From the NCBI GenBank assembly GCA_016722295.1, contig JADKGL010000037.1:372001-436000 (forward strand): a DNA stretch of 64,000 nucleotides, read 5' to 3'. Source of the DNA: Saprospiraceae bacterium. GTDB lineage: Bacteria; Bacteroidota; Bacteroidia; Chitinophagales; Saprospiraceae. The notes under the pieces were generated by a model. It saw only the letters and a list, made by a program, of their open reading frames with translations, was not told the origin of the DNA and did no database searches. Shown here piece by piece: positions 27,271 to 36,570 of the stretch (positions are counted from its first letter, which is position 1; each line of letters opens with the position of its first letter). A program made the position numbers and the translations under genes.

Positions 27271-27303
27271 CGGAGTTTTTTAATAAGTAAAGAATTTTCA
27301 AAT

Positions 27304-30300
27304 ATGGAACAAAAAGGCTTAGTTAAATGGGTTTTGATCGCCCTTCTAGTCGTGTGTATTTTCCAAATGGTATTTCATTTGCCCACATTGAAGGTAGAAA
27401 GAAATGCAGAGACTTATGCTCAGGAAGCATCCGCAAGTATTAGTGATCCAGTAGCAAAATATAGTGCTGAAAAGTCAGCAAGAATGTTTTACTTGGATTC
27501 AATTTCTAGCTCGAAAATATTTAGTCTACCTTTATTAAAGGAATACACATATACAGATCTTAAAAAGCAGCAGCTTGCTTTAGGACTTGACCTAAAAGGG
27601 GGAATGAGTTCTATTATTCAAGTTGATTTAAGAGATTTTTTAATTTCCTTAAGTGGCAATAATTCAGATCCTGCATTTAAATTGGCATTAGACAATGCTG
27701 ATAAAGGCTTGGCCAATTCACAATTGGACTATGTGAGCTTATTTGCTCAAGAGTTTAAGAAAGCAGCACCAGATAAGAAGCTTGCTTCTTTATTTAGCAG
27801 ATCTACTACATTGAAAGATCGAATCAACTTTGAAACAGCCGATGCTGACGTACAGAGAGTTGTACGTGAGACTGCAGATCAAACTGTAGAATTAACGTTC
27901 AATCGTATTAAAGATCGAATTGACAAATTCGGAGCAGTACAGCCTAATATCTCTTTAGATAAAAAAAGAGATATGATCATAGTAGAACTTCCTGGTGTGG
28001 ATAATCCAGAAAGAGCTAGAAAATATCTACAAAATAGTGCAAAACTTGAATTCTTTGATGTTTATAGAATGTCAGACCCTGGAGTTTATGATGCTTTATT
28101 ATCAGCAGATACAAAGTTAAAAGCGATGAATTCTGGAGATACTACTGTAGATACAAAACCAAAATATACTCTACAAAATCGGTATGAATATAAAAGAGAC
28201 AGTGTTACAGGTAATGTACTAGATTCAAGCCTAGCAGGTGTAGACACCATTCCTACTTCAATGGATCCATTTGCAGATGCTGGACCATTGTTTAAAATGT
28301 TGACCCCCAACGGTAATACAGGTCAAGGTTGGAGTTTCCAACCCTGTGTTGTTGGTTCTGTCGACAAAGCAAATAAAGATAAAGTATTAGCGATGTTGAA
28401 TCAACAAGAAATTAAATCTTTATTTCCAAATGACCTTGAATTCAGAATTGCGCAAAAACCATTTCAAGCTAAAGATGAATTGACCACTAATAATAACCTA
28501 TTAGTCTACGCTGTAAAAACTAAAGGTCAAGGAAATGCCGGAATGGATGGAGAGCGAATTGCAAGAGCATTTGCAACTTCCGATGCAGTGAAAGGTGATG
28601 TTGTCGTAAGTTTATCAATGGACAATAAAGGTGCTAAAATTTGGGGAGATATGACTACGCGTGCTGCAAATGATAACAATCGCGAGATTGCTATTGTATT
28701 GGACGATGAAGTAGTGTCAAGTCCAACAGTTAACGAACCAATCCTTGGAGGAAATTCTCAGATTTCTGGACAATTTTCAATCGATGAAGCAAAAGACTTA
28801 GCAAACATACTTCAAGTAGGTAAATTACCAGCGCGAACAAAAGTAGTTTCTGAGCAAATTATTGGACCATCATTGGGTAAAGAAAATATTAGCAAATCAA
28901 TGTGGTCTATTATAGGTGGATTCTTGTTGACGATGTTATTCATGGTATTATATTATACTGGTGGTGGAGTTGTTTCAATTATTGCCTTAGGATTGAATAT
29001 CATATTTATATTGGCTTCATTGGCTTCATTTGGAACCGTATTGACATTGCCAGGTATTGCAGGGGTGGTATTGACAATGGGTATGGCCGTGGATGCAAAT
29101 ATCATCATTTATGAAAGGATTAAAGAAGAATTAGCTGCAGGTAGGGATTATCTCAGTTCAATTTCGGAAGGATTTAAACATTCCTTATCGGCGATTATTG
29201 ACTCCCACGTTACTGCATTACTTTCATCTATTGTATTGTTTTATTATGGTTTAGGTCCTGTAAAAGGATTTGCATTAGTATTGATCATCGGTATTATCTT
29301 TTCTGTCTTCACTTCAGTACTTGTATCAAGATTAATTATTGAATGGTGGGTTGGAAGAGGCAATAAATTAAATTTTGCTTCTGATTTTACTGCACGAATT
29401 TTTAAAAATATTAATTTTGACTGGGTTGGAAACAGAAAATATGCTTATATTTTTTCAGGACTACTCACTGTTATTGGATTTATATCTTTCTTTACAAGAG
29501 GATTCGAATTAGGTGTAGAGTTTAAAGGAGGATATTCTATGAATGTGCATTTCGATAAAGAAGTTGACATAGAAAAATTGAGAAATTCTCTTACAACTAC
29601 ATTTGGTGCAAGTCCAATTGTAAAGAGTGTTGATACAAAAAATACTTATAATATTACTACATCTTACTTAGTAAATGATCGCTCTGACGATGTAAATAAT
29701 AAAGTCAAAGCGAAATTATTGGAAGGTGTAAATACTGCATTAGGCACCAATGTTGCTTTTGATCAATTCAACAATCATGAAGGCTCAGGCACACACATAT
29801 TATCATATAGCCAAATAGGTCCAGTGATCGCAGATGATATTAAGAGAAGTTCTACCAAGGCGATTATCTTTTCACTCTTGGTTATCTTTATTTATATCTT
29901 AATTCGTTTCCGCAAATGGCAATATAGTGCAGGTGCAATTATCGCATTGATACATGATACTTTAGTGGTGTTAACTTGTTTTTCATTGTTCCATGGTATT
30001 TTCCCTTTTGCAATGGAAATCGATCAAGCATTAATTGCCGCCTTATTGACTGTAATTGGTTACTCTATGAATGATACGGTTATCGTTTTCGATAGGATCA
30101 AAGAATATCTTGCAATGGATTCCAATAAGAGCGAAAAGGAATTAATCAATGGTGCGATCAATACTACTCTATCTCGAACAATCAATACATCATTAGTTAC
30201 ATTATTAACTATCGTGATCTTATTCTTGTTTGGAGGTAGCAGTATAAAAGGATTTTCATTTGCATTATTAATTGGAATCGCTATAGGAACTTATTCTTCC

Positions 30301-30402
30301 ATTTTTGTGGCAACTCCAATGATTGTGGATCTATCAAAAAGTTTAAGAACAGAACATAAAACTACTTCTGAAAAAGTAACTAAAAAATTAGCGAAAGTAT
30401 AA
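27304..30402 (+). CDS. secDF: Protein translocase subunit SecDF (fused SecD and SecF)
   Basis: About 1,032 residues; SecD and SecF are fused as in many Bacteroidota. It uses the proton gradient to help pull proteins through SecYEG. The SecD half has LGLDLKGGMSSIIQVDL, DRIDKFGAVQPNI, VELPGVDNPERARKYL, and a membrane domain with GVVLTMGMAVDANIIIYERI. The SecF half has RGFELGVEFKGGYSM and a membrane domain with VIGYSMNDTVIVFDRIKE. Both conserved Asp-containing helices are intact. A TTG start at 27268 would add 12 residues but overlaps the promoter box, so the ATG at 27304 is used. It is followed by a terminator at 30420. Confidence 0.95.
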   Translation: MEQKGLVKWVLIALLVVCIFQMVFHLPTLKVERNAETYAQEASASISDPVAKYSAEKSARMFYLDSISSSKIFSLPLLKEYTYTDLKKQQLALGLDLKGGMSSIIQVDLRDFLISLSGNNSDPAFKLALDNADKGLANSQLDYVSLFAQEFKKAAPDKKLASLFSRSTTLKDRINFETADADVQRVVRETADQTVELTFNRIKDRIDKFGAVQPNISLDKKRDMIIVELPGVDNPERARKYLQNSAKLEFFDVYRMSDPGVYDALLSADTKLKAMNSGDTTVDTKPKYTLQNRYEYKRDSVTGNVLDSSLAGVDTIPTSMDPFADAGPLFKMLTPNGNTGQGWSFQPCVVGSVDKANKDKVLAMLNQQEIKSLFPNDLEFRIAQKPFQAKDELTTNNNLLVYAVKTKGQGNAGMDGERIARAFATSDAVKGDVVVSLSMDNKGAKIWGDMTTRAANDNNREIAIVLDDEVVSSPTVNEPILGGNSQISGQFSIDEAKDLANILQVGKLPARTKVVSEQIIGPSLGKENISKSMWSIIGGFLLTMLFMVLYYTGGGVVSIIALGLNIIFILASLASFGTVLTLPGIAGVVLTMGMAVDANIIIYERIKEELAAGRDYLSSISEGFKHSLSAIIDSHVTALLSSIVLFYYGLGPVKGFALVLIIGIIFSVFTSVLVSRLIIEWWVGRGNKLNFASDFTARIFKNINFDWVGNRKYAYIFSGLLTVIGFISFFTRGFELGVEFKGGYSMNVHFDKEVDIEKLRNSLTTTFGASPIVKSVDTKNTYNITTSYLVNDRSDDVNNKVKAKLLEGVNTALGTNVAFDQFNNHEGSGTHILSYSQIGPVIADDIKRSSTKAIIFSLLVIFIYILIRFRKWQYSAGAIIALIHDTLVVLTCFSLFHGIFPFAMEIDQALIAALLTVIGYSMNDTVIVFDRIKEYLAMDSNKSEKELINGAINTTLSRTINTSLVTLLTIVILFLFGGSSIKGFSFALLIGIAIGTYSSIFVATPMIVDLSKSLRTEHKTTSEKVTKKLAKV

Positions 30403-30419
30403 CATTTCAATATTGAAAT

Positions 30420-30453
30420 AAAAAAGGCCCGAGTTCTACACTTGGGCTTTTTT
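30420..30453 (+). terminator. Rho-independent terminator after secDF
   Basis: An A-rich stretch and GGCCCGAG pair with CTTGGGCTTTTTT after a short loop, about 20 bases past the secDF stop. The stem has one bulge or mismatch and ends in a T-run on the plus strand. Confidence 0.8.
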
Positions 30454-30720
30454 ATTGGTAGACTTTGAATGCAATGGATCGTTAAAATTTAATAGTAACT
30501 TTGATCTGAATTTTAGACTTGATATAAAGTTGAAGACTATGCAGGCCTAATACATCTGAAAAGACCTTTAACTGAATGAGTGAGGCTTGGCTATTGAAGG
30601 TGATAATTATTAAAAAAGCAAGCACCGTCCATAGCTTTGACTAGCTTGTTTTCATTTTAATTAATACGATCAGTATTTGAGTAACTACTTAAAAACAACA
30701 AACTGAATTACAACTTAGCA
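30454..30720 (+). other. Intergenic stretch; possible small RNA only
   Basis: No open frame of note. A TAACTTTG box at 30496-30503 (plus) and a weak stem at about 30615-30650 (GCAAGC...GCTTGT with flanking A and T runs) could bound a transcript of roughly 145 nt, but nothing else supports an RNA gene. Confidence 0.3.
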
Positions 30721-30756
30721 AAAAAAAATAAAGCTAGAATAAAATTACCCTAGCTA
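30721..30756 (-). terminator. Terminator for the small barrel protein gene
   Basis: On the minus strand, arms AGCTAG and CTAGCT (plus-strand 30750-30755 and 30732-30737) are followed by TTATTTTTTTTT. It begins about 25 bases past the stop of 30782-31366. The stem is only six base pairs, so it is moderately weak. Confidence 0.55.
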
Positions 30757-30781
30757 TATTAAATTCAATAGTTTTTATCTA

Positions 30782-31366
30782 CTATTTCAGTTTATAAGTT
30801 AAGCATAATGATCCAACAAAATTCGTGAAGTTCAATCGACTTAAAGCATGATCAAGCAGGCTACCATAAAGCACTCCAGCTTCAAGTCCAAACCTTCTAT
30901 TTATTTTATAACCTCCAATAACTTGCGCATCGATACCATATAAAATTTCATCTTGATTATCCCAAAAAAAATGAGTGTCTCCTTCAAATTTATAAGAATT
31001 GACTAGCCCAAAAGTAGTATAAAAATTTTTACTTAGTGGCAAACTAATCATCATTGGTATTTCCAAAAAATACATCCTTTCAAAAAATCTAGACTGTCCA
31101 GGCGAAAAAGATGGCTCAGAAAACGTTCGGTTTGATAGTCCCAAACCACTCACAAATTTCAATTTAGAAGTTAACTTATAATCAGCCTTTACACCAAAGA
31201 GAAATCCAAATTCAGACTTTGCATCTAAAGGATTTCTTTCCTTAATTAAATAATTCGAGATGCTAGTTCTATTTGCTCCTGCATACAAACTAACCCCAAT
31301 CTTCTGGCTATATAGGTTGGAAGAAATAAGTAAATTTAAAATGACTATAACTTTCAAAGCATTCAT
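30782..31366 (-). CDS. Small outer membrane beta-barrel protein (PorT-like)
   Basis: 194 residues. A signal peptide ends at NLYSQ, then alternating hydrophobic strands with aromatic turns form a barrel of the outer-membrane-beta-barrel (PorT/OMP_b-brl) type: KIGVSLYAGANRTSISNYL, LFGVKADYKLTSKLKFVSGLGLS, RFGLEAGVLYGSLLDHALSRL, ending LCLTYKLK. The exact family role cannot be told; many such proteins are of unknown function. It stands alone, with its own terminator and another terminator upstream at 31400-31440. Confidence 0.75.
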   Translation of the reverse strand: MNALKVIVILNLLISSNLYSQKIGVSLYAGANRTSISNYLIKERNPLDAKSEFGFLFGVKADYKLTSKLKFVSGLGLSNRTFSEPSFSPGQSRFFERMYFLEIPMMISLPLSKNFYTTFGLVNSYKFEGDTHFFWDNQDEILYGIDAQVIGGYKINRRFGLEAGVLYGSLLDHALSRLNFTNFVGSLCLTYKLK

Positions 31367-31399
31367 AATTTATATATTGTTGTATTAAAAAAGGGTACC

Positions 31400-31440
31400 A
31401 AAAAAAAAGACTTTCACACGTGCATGAAAGTCTTTTTTTT
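31400..31440 (-). terminator. Strong terminator (16-bp stem) after the cysteine-rich protein gene
   Basis: Eight A's and GACTTTCA (31401-31416) pair perfectly with TGAAAGTC and eight T's (31425-31440), with an 8-base loop. It lies about 25 bases past the stop at 31465. Being symmetric, it could also act on plus-strand transcripts. Confidence 0.9.
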
Positions 31441-31464
31441 ATTTTACATAAACTAAATTTCTAA

Positions 31465-31953
31465 TTATTGCATTTTTGTTGGAGCAACATTCTCTTGACT
31501 TGCAGGAGCAGCAGCTTCACCTTTTGCACAAGATTTCTGTCCTTTTTTACAACATGATTTTCCTGAGCTAGCTCCAGCTCCGCATGATTTCTTCTCAGTT
31601 GAAGTTGAAGCTTCAGTAGCTACTTGATTTACAAACACAGCCTTAGCTTCATCATATACTACATCTGTGTAGCTTACTGCACCAGTTGTAGCATCAACAG
31701 CTTTTCTTTGGAAAGAAACTTTGCCAGATTGTTCGCATACTTTCTTTTCAATACTTGCATCTGAAGTTGCAGCAGTTAAAGCAGCTTCTGAAACTGGCAT
31801 GTCAGCAATTGAAGAAGCATTAGTTGGAGTCATACCTACAGCGGCAGTTCCTTTTGATTTGCAACAAGCAGCACCAGATTTTTTACACTGTGCATTCACA
31901 TTACCAAGACCTAATACAAGGCCGAATCCTAATAAAAATACGATTTTTTTCAT
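31465..31953 (-). CDS. Small exported cysteine-rich protein of unknown function
   Basis: 162 residues. A signal peptide ends at NVNAQ. The mature part has Cys clusters at both ends: CKKSGAACCKSK near the start and KSCGAGASSGKSCCKKGQKS near the end, with Lys- and Ala-rich sequence between and a KVCEQSGKVSFQRK strand in the middle. Paired CC and CxxxxxCC spacing suggests metal binding or disulfides; neither is proven. I do not recognise the family. It is a single gene with a strong terminator and a palindrome over its promoter box, which suggests tight control and possibly high expression. Confidence 0.75.
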   Translation of the reverse strand: MKKIVFLLGFGLVLGLGNVNAQCKKSGAACCKSKGTAAVGMTPTNASSIADMPVSEAALTAATSDASIEKKVCEQSGKVSFQRKAVDATTGAVSYTDVVYDEAKAVFVNQVATEASTSTEKKSCGAGASSGKSCCKKGQKSCAKGEAAAPASQENVAPTKMQ

Positions 31954-31977
31954 TTCTTTTTTATTTATTGTTATAAA

Positions 31978-31995
31978 GTTCTACAAATATAGAAC
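31978..31995 (-). promoter_or_regulatory. Palindrome GTTCTA-N6-TAGAAC overlapping a TATATTTG -7 box
   Basis: A perfect 6-bp inverted repeat with a 6-base spacer covers a TATATTTG box (minus strand, 31984-31991), about 30 bases before the ATG at 31953. The overlap of an operator-like palindrome with the promoter box suggests repression by a dimeric regulator at this site. No regulator gene is adjacent. Confidence 0.5.
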
Positions 31996-32061
31996 GTAAT
32001 TATAGATTTTTTTGTTTCAAATTTATAATTTTAACATACATTTAAACTTTTAAATCAAAAA

Positions 32062-32484
32062 ATGAAAATACATTTACTCTTGTTTATCAGTATTTTAAGT
32101 ATTTCCTTAGGAAATCAATCATGTAAAAGCTCAAAAAAAATGTCTAATCAAGGCAAAGATTTTATCCAAATAGGATTTGGAGGAGGGATCGTCGGAAAGG
32201 AAACTTCTTACGCTCTTTATCAAGATGGGAGCCTTGAATCAGAAGGAAAGGTTATAAAAAATCTAAGCAATTCTGTTACAAAACAATTATTTTCCAACTT
32301 TACTACTTTAGGACTTCAAGAAGTTGAATTTCAAAATCCTGGGAATACGTACCAATTTATTGAATTCAAATTGAATGGTGTCAATCGAAGAATGGCTTGG
32401 AATCCATCCGACAATGAAGTACAAAAAGAGTTAAAACTCTATTATAGCACGTTTAACCATTATGTTCAAAAATATATAAAATGA
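32062..32484 (+). CDS. Small lipoprotein of unknown function
   Basis: 140 residues. A lipoprotein-type signal ends at SLGNQSC. The mature part (FIQIGFGGGIVGKETSYALYQDGSLESEG) is beta-rich, and I do not recognise a named family. It overlaps the start of the M4 protease gene by four bases (ATGA), so the two are translationally coupled; it might help secrete, inhibit or anchor the protease, but that is only context. Confidence 0.75.
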   Translation: MKIHLLLFISILSISLGNQSCKSSKKMSNQGKDFIQIGFGGGIVGKETSYALYQDGSLESEGKVIKNLSNSVTKQLFSNFTTLGLQEVEFQNPGNTYQFIEFKLNGVNRRMAWNPSDNEVQKELKLYYSTFNHYVQKYIK

Positions 32485-35400
32485 AATTAAAATTACTACT
32501 TTTATTCTCAGTCCTCTTTTGTTTCTCAGCAGATGCTCAAATTAAAAAGCAACTAATTGTTCCATCAACAGGTCATACTGGTAAATCACAAACTAAAATT
32601 ATTTTACCTGGAGAATCAAATACAAACAATAGCATTTGTGAACAAGGGCTAAATTTAACAAAGGTCTCATGGTCTTCGACAAAACTTTCAGAATTGCGCC
32701 GTGGAATTAAAATTCTTTCTGTGGATCTACAGAATACACCAAATTGGTTTGAAACCAAGCTAGATGTGACTGCAAGATCTTCAGAGTCTAAATTTAAATT
32801 TTCTGATAAAATCAAAGCAAATCTCGAACAATCCGAGCCAAACATAGAATTTGAAGTACTCAGCAATCATGTAGATGAGTTAGGAATTAAACATTTTCAA
32901 CTTATCGAAACTTACAAAGGAATTCCAATCTATGGTTCAGAATATAATGTTCATGAATATTTGGATGGTAAATTGCTAGTATCAGGAAATTTTAAAAAAC
33001 CTATTCTTGAAAATGGCAACATTAATGTATCAAGTATTGATGCTGAGCAAATCGTTATTTCTCAACTTAAAAAGGAAAATATTTCTTTTTTCGCAACTTC
33101 AAACTTGGCAAAACTAGGAGTTCAACAGAATAAATTACAATATTACTTTTCACAGCAGAAAAATCTTTGGTACTTGATCCATGAGATTAAAATCATGCCT
33201 AATCCAAGTACGAATCTAACTTTCTTAATCGATGCATCTACTGGTGAAGTCATCGATCAATTCTCCAACATCTGTAAAATTCATACTAATTGTAATCATG
33301 AACATAATACAACCGTTAATCCGGAAGGTCATGAATCTGCAACAGCTTTGGATTTATTTGGCATTTCAAGAACGATTAATGTATGGAAAGAAGGGGCAAC
33401 TTATTTTATGTTAGATGGAAATCGATCTATGTTTTCTTTAACAAATTCAAAATTACCAGATGAACCTGCTGGAGGAATTTTGACTTTAGATGCAAAAAAC
33501 ACAGCATTCAATGAGAATGATTTTAGAGTCAGTCAAGTGACTTCTTCAAATAATCAATGGTCAAATGCTACAGCTGTTTCTGCACACTACAATGGAGGTA
33601 AAGCCTATGAATATTTTAAAAATGTTCATAGTAGAAATTCAATAGATGGAAAAGGTGGAAGTATCATTTCTATAATAAATGTTCGCGATGAAAATGGAGC
33701 CAAAATGGACAATGCATTTTGGAATGGTGAAGCAATGTTTTATGGAAATGGAGACCAAGCATTTACTTCACTCGCTAAAGCTTTAGATGTAGCTGGCCAT
33801 GAGATGTCTCACGGTGTAATTCAGAATACAGCCAACCTTACTTATCAAGGTGAATCAGGGGCGATTAATGAATCTTTTGCAGATATTTTTGGAGCAATGA
33901 TCGATCGAGATGATTGGAAAATGGGTGAAGATGTCGTCGTGAGAACTTACTTCCCATCGGGAGCACTTCGAGATTTAAGCAACCCGAATAATGGAGGACG
34001 ATCGACTGACCAATACTGGCAACCAAAACACGTGAGTGAACAATACAAGGGAAGTCAAGATAATGGCGGTGTTCATATCAATAGCGGTATTACAAATCAC
34101 GCATTTTACTTATTCGTTCAAGAACTTGCAAAAACAAGAAGTGAAGAAGCATCTAAAACAATTGCTGAAAAGGTGTATTATAGAGCATTGACAAATTATC
34201 TATCAAGATCTTCACAATTTAAAGATCTTCGAATTGCAGTGGAAACAGCTGCCTCTGATCTCCACGGCAATACTGATGTTTTGGCGGCAGTAAAAAAAGC
34301 TTTTGACGCTGTTGGCATCGGAGGTTCTGGAGGAAGTACAGGTGGTACAAACTATCAAAAAGATCTTGTTACTAATCCAGGAAAAGAACTTATTCTTTGC
34401 ACAGACCAAACACAAATTGGAGTTTATACTTTTGATCCAAGCAATGGTGCCGTTGTTCAATTATCATCTAAAAAAACAATCTCAAAGCCAAGTGTAACTG
34501 ACAATGGTTCACACATCTTTTTTGTAGCTGACGACAACAAACTTTACGTACTGACTTTAAATAGATCTACTGGAGTGTACGCAGAATCTGTTGCAGATTC
34601 AGATCCTTTTTATCGGAATGCAATTGTTTCTAAAGATGGCAAACGTATCGCTGGTTTGTCAAAAACAGCTGATAATTTAATCTATGTTTATGATTTTGGC
34701 TTACAAGTATTCACTGAATTTAAATTATATAATCCAACATATTCTCAAGGTGTCAATGCAGGAAATGTTCAATATGCGGATTTCATGGATTTTGACCATT
34801 CAGGCCAGTATATTATGTATGACGCACTCAGCGAAATCACTAAAAGTGATGGGACTAAATATGAATATTGGGATATTGGTTTTATAAATGTATTTAATTC
34901 AGCGACCAACAAATATGGAGATGGCAAAGTTGAAAAACTATTTTCCGATTTAGAAGAAAACTCAAGTATAGGTAATCCAGTATTTTCTAAAAATTCACCT
35001 TATATTATAACATTTGATTATTATGTAGAATCTAATACAAGTGCTTCATATGCTGTTTTAGCAGCTAACATTGAAACAGGAGATTTAGGTGAGATTAAAT
35101 CTGGAAGAACGCAAACTGGTTATCCAAATTATAATTTACGAGATAATACATTATTATACGATGGTGCAGATAGCAATGGCGAAAATATTTATATTATTGG
35201 AGCTACATCTTCAAAAATAATGGGTTCTGGTTCTGAAACTAACTTGATACGTGAGGCTAAATGGGGCACTTGGTTTGGAAATGGCAATAGAAGTTTGCAA
35301 GTAAATACGAAGGAATTTGATTTTATTAATGAAATGACTTGTTCCCCAAATCCTTTCACAGAAACAATTGAACTTCAAGTTCAATCAACAAAATCTGAAA

Positions 35401-35576
35401 AAGTAAATATCTCAATTTATGATATCTTAGGAAAACTACAATATACAACTGTTCTCTATCTACAGGAGGGAAAGAATAGTAAAACACTTTCATTGCAGCA
35501 ATTAAATTCTGGTAATTATCAGCTAGTGATCCATTCAGAGAAAGGTCTTAGTGCTACAAGAATTATTAAAAATTAA
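32481..35576 (+). CDS. M4 (thermolysin-like) metalloprotease with type IX secretion C-terminal domain
   Basis: 1,031 residues. Order: signal peptide; FTP/PepSY-type propeptide (about 100-270, with YKGIPIYGSEYNV and LWYLIHEIKI); M4 catalytic domain with zinc motif HEMSH (440-444) and third ligand Glu464 in GAINESFADIFG; catalytic His in NGGVHINSGITNHAF; a propeller-like region with repeated DNGSHIFFV and DGKRIAGL strands (about 640-930); and a C-terminal Por sorting domain (PNPFTETIELQVQ...ISIYDILGKLQYT). It is thus a secreted or surface protease exported by the type IX system. It overlaps the lipoprotein gene at its start. Its stop lies inside the start region of the glycosyltransferase gene. 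Confidence 0.93.
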   Translation: MKLKLLLLFSVLFCFSADAQIKKQLIVPSTGHTGKSQTKIILPGESNTNNSICEQGLNLTKVSWSSTKLSELRRGIKILSVDLQNTPNWFETKLDVTARSSESKFKFSDKIKANLEQSEPNIEFEVLSNHVDELGIKHFQLIETYKGIPIYGSEYNVHEYLDGKLLVSGNFKKPILENGNINVSSIDAEQIVISQLKKENISFFATSNLAKLGVQQNKLQYYFSQQKNLWYLIHEIKIMPNPSTNLTFLIDASTGEVIDQFSNICKIHTNCNHEHNTTVNPEGHESATALDLFGISRTINVWKEGATYFMLDGNRSMFSLTNSKLPDEPAGGILTLDAKNTAFNENDFRVSQVTSSNNQWSNATAVSAHYNGGKAYEYFKNVHSRNSIDGKGGSIISIINVRDENGAKMDNAFWNGEAMFYGNGDQAFTSLAKALDVAGHEMSHGVIQNTANLTYQGESGAINESFADIFGAMIDRDDWKMGEDVVVRTYFPSGALRDLSNPNNGGRSTDQYWQPKHVSEQYKGSQDNGGVHINSGITNHAFYLFVQELAKTRSEEASKTIAEKVYYRALTNYLSRSSQFKDLRIAVETAASDLHGNTDVLAAVKKAFDAVGIGGSGGSTGGTNYQKDLVTNPGKELILCTDQTQIGVYTFDPSNGAVVQLSSKKTISKPSVTDNGSHIFFVADDNKLYVLTLNRSTGVYAESVADSDPFYRNAIVSKDGKRIAGLSKTADNLIYVYDFGLQVFTEFKLYNPTYSQGVNAGNVQYADFMDFDHSGQYIMYDALSEITKSDGTKYEYWDIGFINVFNSATNKYGDGKVEKLFSDLEENSSIGNPVFSKNSPYIITFDYYVESNTSASYAVLAANIETGDLGEIKSGRTQTGYPNYNLRDNTLLYDGADSNGENIYIIGATSSKIMGSGSETNLIREAKWGTWFGNGNRSLQVNTKEFDFINEMTCSPNPFTETIELQVQSTKSEKVNISIYDILGKLQYTTVLYLQEGKNSKTLSLQQLNSGNYQLVIHSEKGLSATRIIKN

Positions 35577-36570
35577 AATATCGAAAGCCGTAAATAAGAT
35601 ATTAATCATACGATATAGTTCAATTGGAGATGTCATTTTGACATCTCCTGTTGTTCGTTGTATAAAGCAACAGACAAATGCGGAAATTCACATTTTAACA
35701 AAATCTAACTTTGCAAGTCTTTTTGAATCGAATCCACACGTAACTAAGGTTCATCTAAGTAACGAGCAATCTTTTTCAAAGATGATTAAAAATTTGAAAA
35801 ATGAAAATTTTGATTTAATTGTAGATTTGCATAAAAATGCGAAAAGTCTTCTCACTCGATTTTTTTTATGGAGACCAGCAATCAGCTTTGATAAACTTAA
35901 TTTTAGAAAATGGTTATTTGTATTATTTAAAATAAATAAGTTACCTCAAAACATCCATTTGGTAGATCGCTATTTTCAAAGTCTTAAAAAGATCAACATT
36001 ACAAATGATGATATCGGATTAGAATATTTCTATAAAAGTAATTTCATCCCTCCAAGACTTGAAGCATTAAATTCAAAATATTGTGTTGGTGTGTTAGGTG
36101 CGGCCCATAATACCAAGATGATACCTATAGAAAAATGGAATCAATGGATACCTCAACTACCATATCCTATTTTATTAGTGGGAGGTAAAAAAGAACAATT
36201 GATTCAAGCAACACTCACACAGTTACATAAAAATGTCATTCCAATTGGAAAATTTAAAACATTAGATGATACCGCTCATTTTATCCAACATGCAGAATTC
36301 GTAATTACACCAGATACTGGTATGATGCATCTTGCAGCTGCTTTTCAGAAAAAAATTCTTGCGATTTGGGGCAATACCACTCCATCTTTTGGAATGTATC
36401 CTTATTTTGCAAAAAATAAAAGTCAATACATCTCTTCAGAAGTTAATGAACTCAATTGCAGGCCTTGTTCAAAATTAGGATATAATAAATGTCCAAAAGG
36501 ACATCATTCTTGTATGCTTAAACAACCAAATGAACTTAGTAGTTTAATTAAAAAAATAACAGGATTATGA
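35551..36570 (+). CDS. Glycosyltransferase family 9 (heptosyltransferase-like)
   Basis: About 339 residues from a GTG start. The family opening ILIIRYSSIGDVILTSPVVRCIKQ and the C-terminal FVITPDTGMMHLAAAF...AIWGNTTP are those of GT9, enzymes that add heptose or related sugars to lipopolysaccharide cores. No ATG is available near the conserved start: the frame offers only GTG at 35551, inside the M4 protease coding end, or rarer codons. The true start may thus be the GTG or an ATA/ATT near 35577. Its stop overlaps the M48 gene by four bases. Confidence 0.9.
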   Translation: MLQELLKIKISKAVNKILIIRYSSIGDVILTSPVVRCIKQQTNAEIHILTKSNFASLFESNPHVTKVHLSNEQSFSKMIKNLKNENFDLIVDLHKNAKSLLTRFFLWRPAISFDKLNFRKWLFVLFKINKLPQNIHLVDRYFQSLKKINITNDDIGLEYFYKSNFIPPRLEALNSKYCVGVLGAAHNTKMIPIEKWNQWIPQLPYPILLVGGKKEQLIQATLTQLHKNVIPIGKFKTLDDTAHFIQHAEFVITPDTGMMHLAAAFQKKILAIWGNTTPSFGMYPYFAKNKSQYISSEVNELNCRPCSKLGYNKCPKGHHSCMLKQPNELSSLIKKITGL

